From contig CAZWMK010000100.1 of NCBI GenBank assembly GCA_964635065.1, positions 1 through 8,554 of the forward strand: a stretch of DNA of 8,554 nt, read 5' to 3'. Source of the DNA: CAZWMK01 sp964635065 (GTDB lineage: Bacteria; Pseudomonadota; Alphaproteobacteria; Sphingomonadales; Sphingomonadaceae). The notes beneath the pieces are model-generated. The model was given only the letters and a program-made list of their open reading frames with translations. It was not told the DNA's origin and ran no database searches. Positions 7,468 through 8,554 of the stretch are shown here, piece by piece (positions within the stretch are counted from its first letter, which is position 1; the number at the start of each line of letters is the position of its first letter). The position numbers and the translations under genes were made by a program.

Positions 7468-7498
7468 GGGGAGTTGTTCGGAAAAATTCCCGGTCCCC
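7468..7498 (-). promoter_or_regulatory. Possible leader hairpin in icd 5' region
   Basis: On the minus strand GGGGA (7498-7494) can pair with TCCCC (7472-7468), with an inner GGAA/TTCC stem (7490-7487 with 7483-7480). The 3' arm ends directly beside the only SD-like AGGG (7467-7464) of icd. If the region is transcribed, the fold could affect ribosome access. The stems are short and the transcription start is unknown, so this is tentative. Confidence 0.2.
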
Positions 7499-7517
7499 TT
7501 AGCAGAGCATTCCGGTC

Positions 7518-7544
7518 GCGCAAGTTCAGGAGGGGCGCAAGTTC
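7518..7544. promoter_or_regulatory. 10-bp direct repeat in divergent icd/hydratase control region
   Basis: GCGCAAGTTC occurs at 7518-7527 and again at 7535-7544, an exact repeat with a 17-bp period, in the 172-bp region between divergently read genes. On the minus strand each copy reads GAACTTGCGC and contains TTGCGC, which resembles an alphaproteobacterial -35 box. The copy nearer icd is followed about 15 bases on by CTAAGG, a poor -10 candidate. It may therefore be a duplicated icd promoter element or a tandem activator site. No experimental support is available. Confidence 0.4.
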
Positions 7545-7578
7545 GGGGTGGACAGCCGGGCGGCTCGCGGCCTAGACT

Positions 7579-7596
7579 TTTAACCGACCGATTAAA
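7579..7596. promoter_or_regulatory. Imperfect palindrome upstream of enoyl-CoA hydratase (possible operator)
   Basis: TTTAACCGACCGATTAAA is an 18-bp imperfect palindrome: 7 of 9 base pairs are symmetric about its centre. It ends 25 bp before the hydratase start codon. Many TetR-family regulators of acyl-CoA metabolism bind palindromes of about this size next to their target genes, with halves containing CCG/CGG. An operator role is plausible but is inference, and no regulator gene is present in the window. The 3' half TTAAAT could instead serve as a -10 element. Confidence 0.35.
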
Positions 7597-7620
7597 TCTG
7601 CTCCCGAAGAGGAACTTTCC

Positions 7621-8388
7621 ATGAGCGAAGCACCCGAAGTCCTGACCGAAGTCGAAGACGGCGTCCTGATCATCACGATGAATCGTCCCGAAGCCAAGAA
7701 CGCGATGAACAAGGCCCAGGCCGAAGGCATTGCCGCCGCGCTCGACCGGCTCGACGCCGAAAGCGACCTGCGCTGCGCGATCCTGACCGGCGCGGGCGGC
7801 ACGTTCTGCTCGGGCATGGACCTCAAGGGCTTCCTGCGCGGCGAGCGTCCCAGCATCGAAGGCCGCGGCTTTGGCGGCATGACCGAGTGGACCCCGGCCA
7901 AGCCGGTGATCGGCGCGATCGACGGTTATGCGCTGGCCGGCGGCATGGAACTGGCGATGAGCTGCGACCTGATCGTCGCCAACGCGGGCGCCAAGTTCGG
8001 CATTCCCGAAGCCAAGCGCAGCCTGGCCGCCGCGGCTGGCGGCCTGATCAAGCTGCCGCGCCAGATCCCGCCGCGCATCGCCATGGAACTGGCGCTGACC
8101 GGCGATTTCATCGATGCGAAGCGCGCCTATGAGCTGGGCTTCGTCAACCGCGTGGTCGAAGGTCCGGCGCTGGAAGGCGCCAAGGCCCTGGCCCGCGCCG
8201 TGGCGGAGAACGGTCCGCTCGCCCTGATCGCCTCGAAGAAGGTGATCCGCGAATCGCACACCTGGTCGGATGCCGAAATGTGGGCCAAGCAGGCCGAGAT
8301 CGTCATGCCGGTCTTCGCCAGCGAGGACGCCCGCGAAGGCGCGGCCGCCTTTGCCGAGAAGCGCAAGCCGAACTGGCAGGGCAAGTAA
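7621..8388 (+). CDS. Crotonase-family enoyl-CoA hydratase
   Basis: The 255-residue protein has the crotonase fold sequence pattern and probably hydrates 2-enoyl-CoA to 3-hydroxyacyl-CoA in the cytosol, in fatty-acid or other acyl-CoA breakdown. Visible elements: NRPEAKNAMN (21-30); the CoA-binding and oxyanion segment FCSGMDLKGF (62-71); and DGYALAGGMELAMSCD (101-116), with G107 for the oxyanion hole and E110. FGIPEAKRSL follows with E130. E110 and E130 align, with identical 20-residue spacing, to the two catalytic glutamates of rat mitochondrial hydratase (E144, E164), so real hydratase activity is likely. The chain length and exact pathway are unknown, and other crotonase reactions remain possible. 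The ATG at 7621 has AGGA 7 bases upstream (7610-7613). It is divergent from icd and convergent with tRNA-Val, and stands alone as a transcription unit. Its codon third positions are almost all G or C, apart from GAA, unlike alaS and recA. Confidence 0.93.
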   Translation: MSEAPEVLTEVEDGVLIITMNRPEAKNAMNKAQAEGIAAALDRLDAESDLRCAILTGAGGTFCSGMDLKGFLRGERPSIEGRGFGGMTEWTPAKPVIGAIDGYALAGGMELAMSCDLIVANAGAKFGIPEAKRSLAAAAGGLIKLPRQIPPRIAMELALTGDFIDAKRAYELGFVNRVVEGPALEGAKALARAVAENGPLALIASKKVIRESHTWSDAEMWAKQAEIVMPVFASEDAREGAAAFAEKRKPNWQGK

Positions 8389-8396
8389 GCCGGGCC

Positions 8397-8417
8397 GCGG
8401 CAAGCGCAGCGAGCCGC
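8397..8417 (+). other. Short hairpin after enoyl-CoA hydratase
   Basis: GCGGC (8397-8401) can pair with GCCGC (8413-8417) around an 11-nt loop, 8 bases after the hydratase stop. It is the first and weakest of three consecutive hairpins in this 3' region. Such short GC stems are common by chance in this composition. Confidence 0.25.
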
Positions 8418-8427
8418 CCCCTAATCC

Positions 8428-8449
8428 CCCCTCCCGCTTGCGGGAGGGG
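8428..8449. repeat. REP-like palindromic element
   Basis: CCCCTCCCG (8428-8436) and CGGGAGGGG (8441-8449) pair perfectly around CTTG, with a possible tenth C-G pair. From memory, palindromes of the form CCCCTCCCGC-GCGGGAGGGG occur many times in intergenic regions of sphingomonads and relatives; this window contains only one copy. It lies between the hydratase stop and the shared terminator, a typical position for REP-like extragenic elements. Possible roles are mRNA 3' protection or residue of a RAYT-type transposition system. Confidence 0.5.
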
Positions 8450-8459
8450 AGCCAAAAGC

Positions 8460-8491
8460 AAAAAAAGCCCCGGTTTCCCGGGGCTTTTTTT
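8460..8491. terminator. Bidirectional rho-independent terminator
   Basis: The stem GCCCCGG (8467-8473) / CCGGGGC (8478-8484) with loop TTTC is flanked by A7 (8460-8466) and T7 (8485-8491), giving a U-tract on both strands. It serves the hydratase gene on the plus strand and the tRNA-Val gene on the minus strand, whose CCA end is only 12 bases away. The shared position between convergent genes and the symmetry make this a very confident call. Confidence 0.93.
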
Positions 8492-8503
8492 AGCATTTCC
8501 GAA

Positions 8504-8554
8504 TGGTGGGCGTAGCAAGGATTGAACTTGCGACCCCTACGATGTCAACATAGT
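8504..8554 (-). tRNA. tRNA-Val (anticodon GAC), 3' part only
   Basis: Read on the minus strand, the window holds tRNA positions 26-76. The anticodon stem CTATG/CGTAG (8553-8549 with 8541-8537; one G-U pair) encloses the loop TTGACAT, with anticodon GAC at 8546-8544, which reads the valine codons GUC/GUU. A 5-nt variable region GGGTC follows, then the T-arm GCAAG-TTCAATC-CTTGC (8531-8515), the acceptor 3' strand TACGCCC, discriminator A73 and a genome-encoded CCA (8506-8504). The loop and variable region match E. coli tRNA-Val(GAC). The D-arm and 5' acceptor strand lie beyond the window. Confidence 0.93.

Noticed and set aside
7449..7523. Longer icd start (ATG at 7523)
   Set aside because: The extra 25 residues are not part of the family and would cover the promoter region; the family N-terminus starts at 7448.
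6796..8496. 566-codon minus-strand open frame across the hydratase gene and 5' half of icd
   Set aside because: It is antisense to the hydratase and a shifted frame of icd. The translation is low-complexity Arg/Pro/Gly-rich in the icd part, typical of out-of-frame reading of GC-rich DNA.
8504..8554. tRNA-Val 3' end as attachment site of an integrated island covering the high-GC3 block
   Set aside because: No integrase, no second copy of the tRNA 3' end in the window, and the block contains ordinary core genes.
1..8554. CRISPR arrays, insertion sequences, phage or defence genes
   Set aside because: No regularly spaced repeats, transposase- or integrase-like frames, terminal inverted repeats, or defence-type proteins were seen on either strand.

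Overview
This window looks like an ordinary core chromosomal segment of an alphaproteobacterium, most likely a sphingomonad. That assignment rests on the recA - alaS - icd neighbourhood, a GC content of roughly 58-65 %, and a CCCCTCCCGC-type palindrome of a kind I recall as common in that group. It is inference from gene content and style, not a database result. Every protein-coding gene can be assigned to a known family. I found no mobile element, CRISPR array, phage gene or defence system, and nothing I would call a previously undescribed system.

Layout: positions 1-411 hold the C-terminal part of recA (+), which ends in an acidic tail. A 153-bp gap follows with a hairpin, a small inverted repeat and a good intrinsic terminator. 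Next is a class I SAM-dependent methyltransferase of unknown substrate (565-1413, +), then alaS, alanyl-tRNA synthetase (1495-4146, +, GTG start), with its own terminator. A convergent pair of minus-strand genes follows: a KefB/KefC-type cation:proton antiporter (4299-6095) and, upstream of it, icd, NADP-dependent isocitrate dehydrogenase (6228-7448). They are separated by a strong terminator and an extra 3' hairpin, so they are probably separate transcripts. A 172-bp divergent control region lies between icd and a crotonase-family enoyl-CoA hydratase (7621-8388, +). It contains a 10-bp direct repeat and an imperfect palindrome. The window ends with three hairpins in a row, one REP-like and one a bidirectional terminator, and the 3' two-thirds of a convergent tRNA-Val(GAC) gene (8504-8554, -).

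The genes are mainly housekeeping: recombination and repair, translation, the TCA cycle, ion homeostasis and acyl-CoA metabolism. They do not form one pathway. The observation most worth checking is a sharp change in third-position GC inside icd, near 6735-6790. The 5' part of icd, its promoter region and the hydratase gene have very strong GC3 bias, while the 3' part of icd and everything to its left is more relaxed. This could reflect recombination between lineages, an assembly chimera, or only local codon selection.
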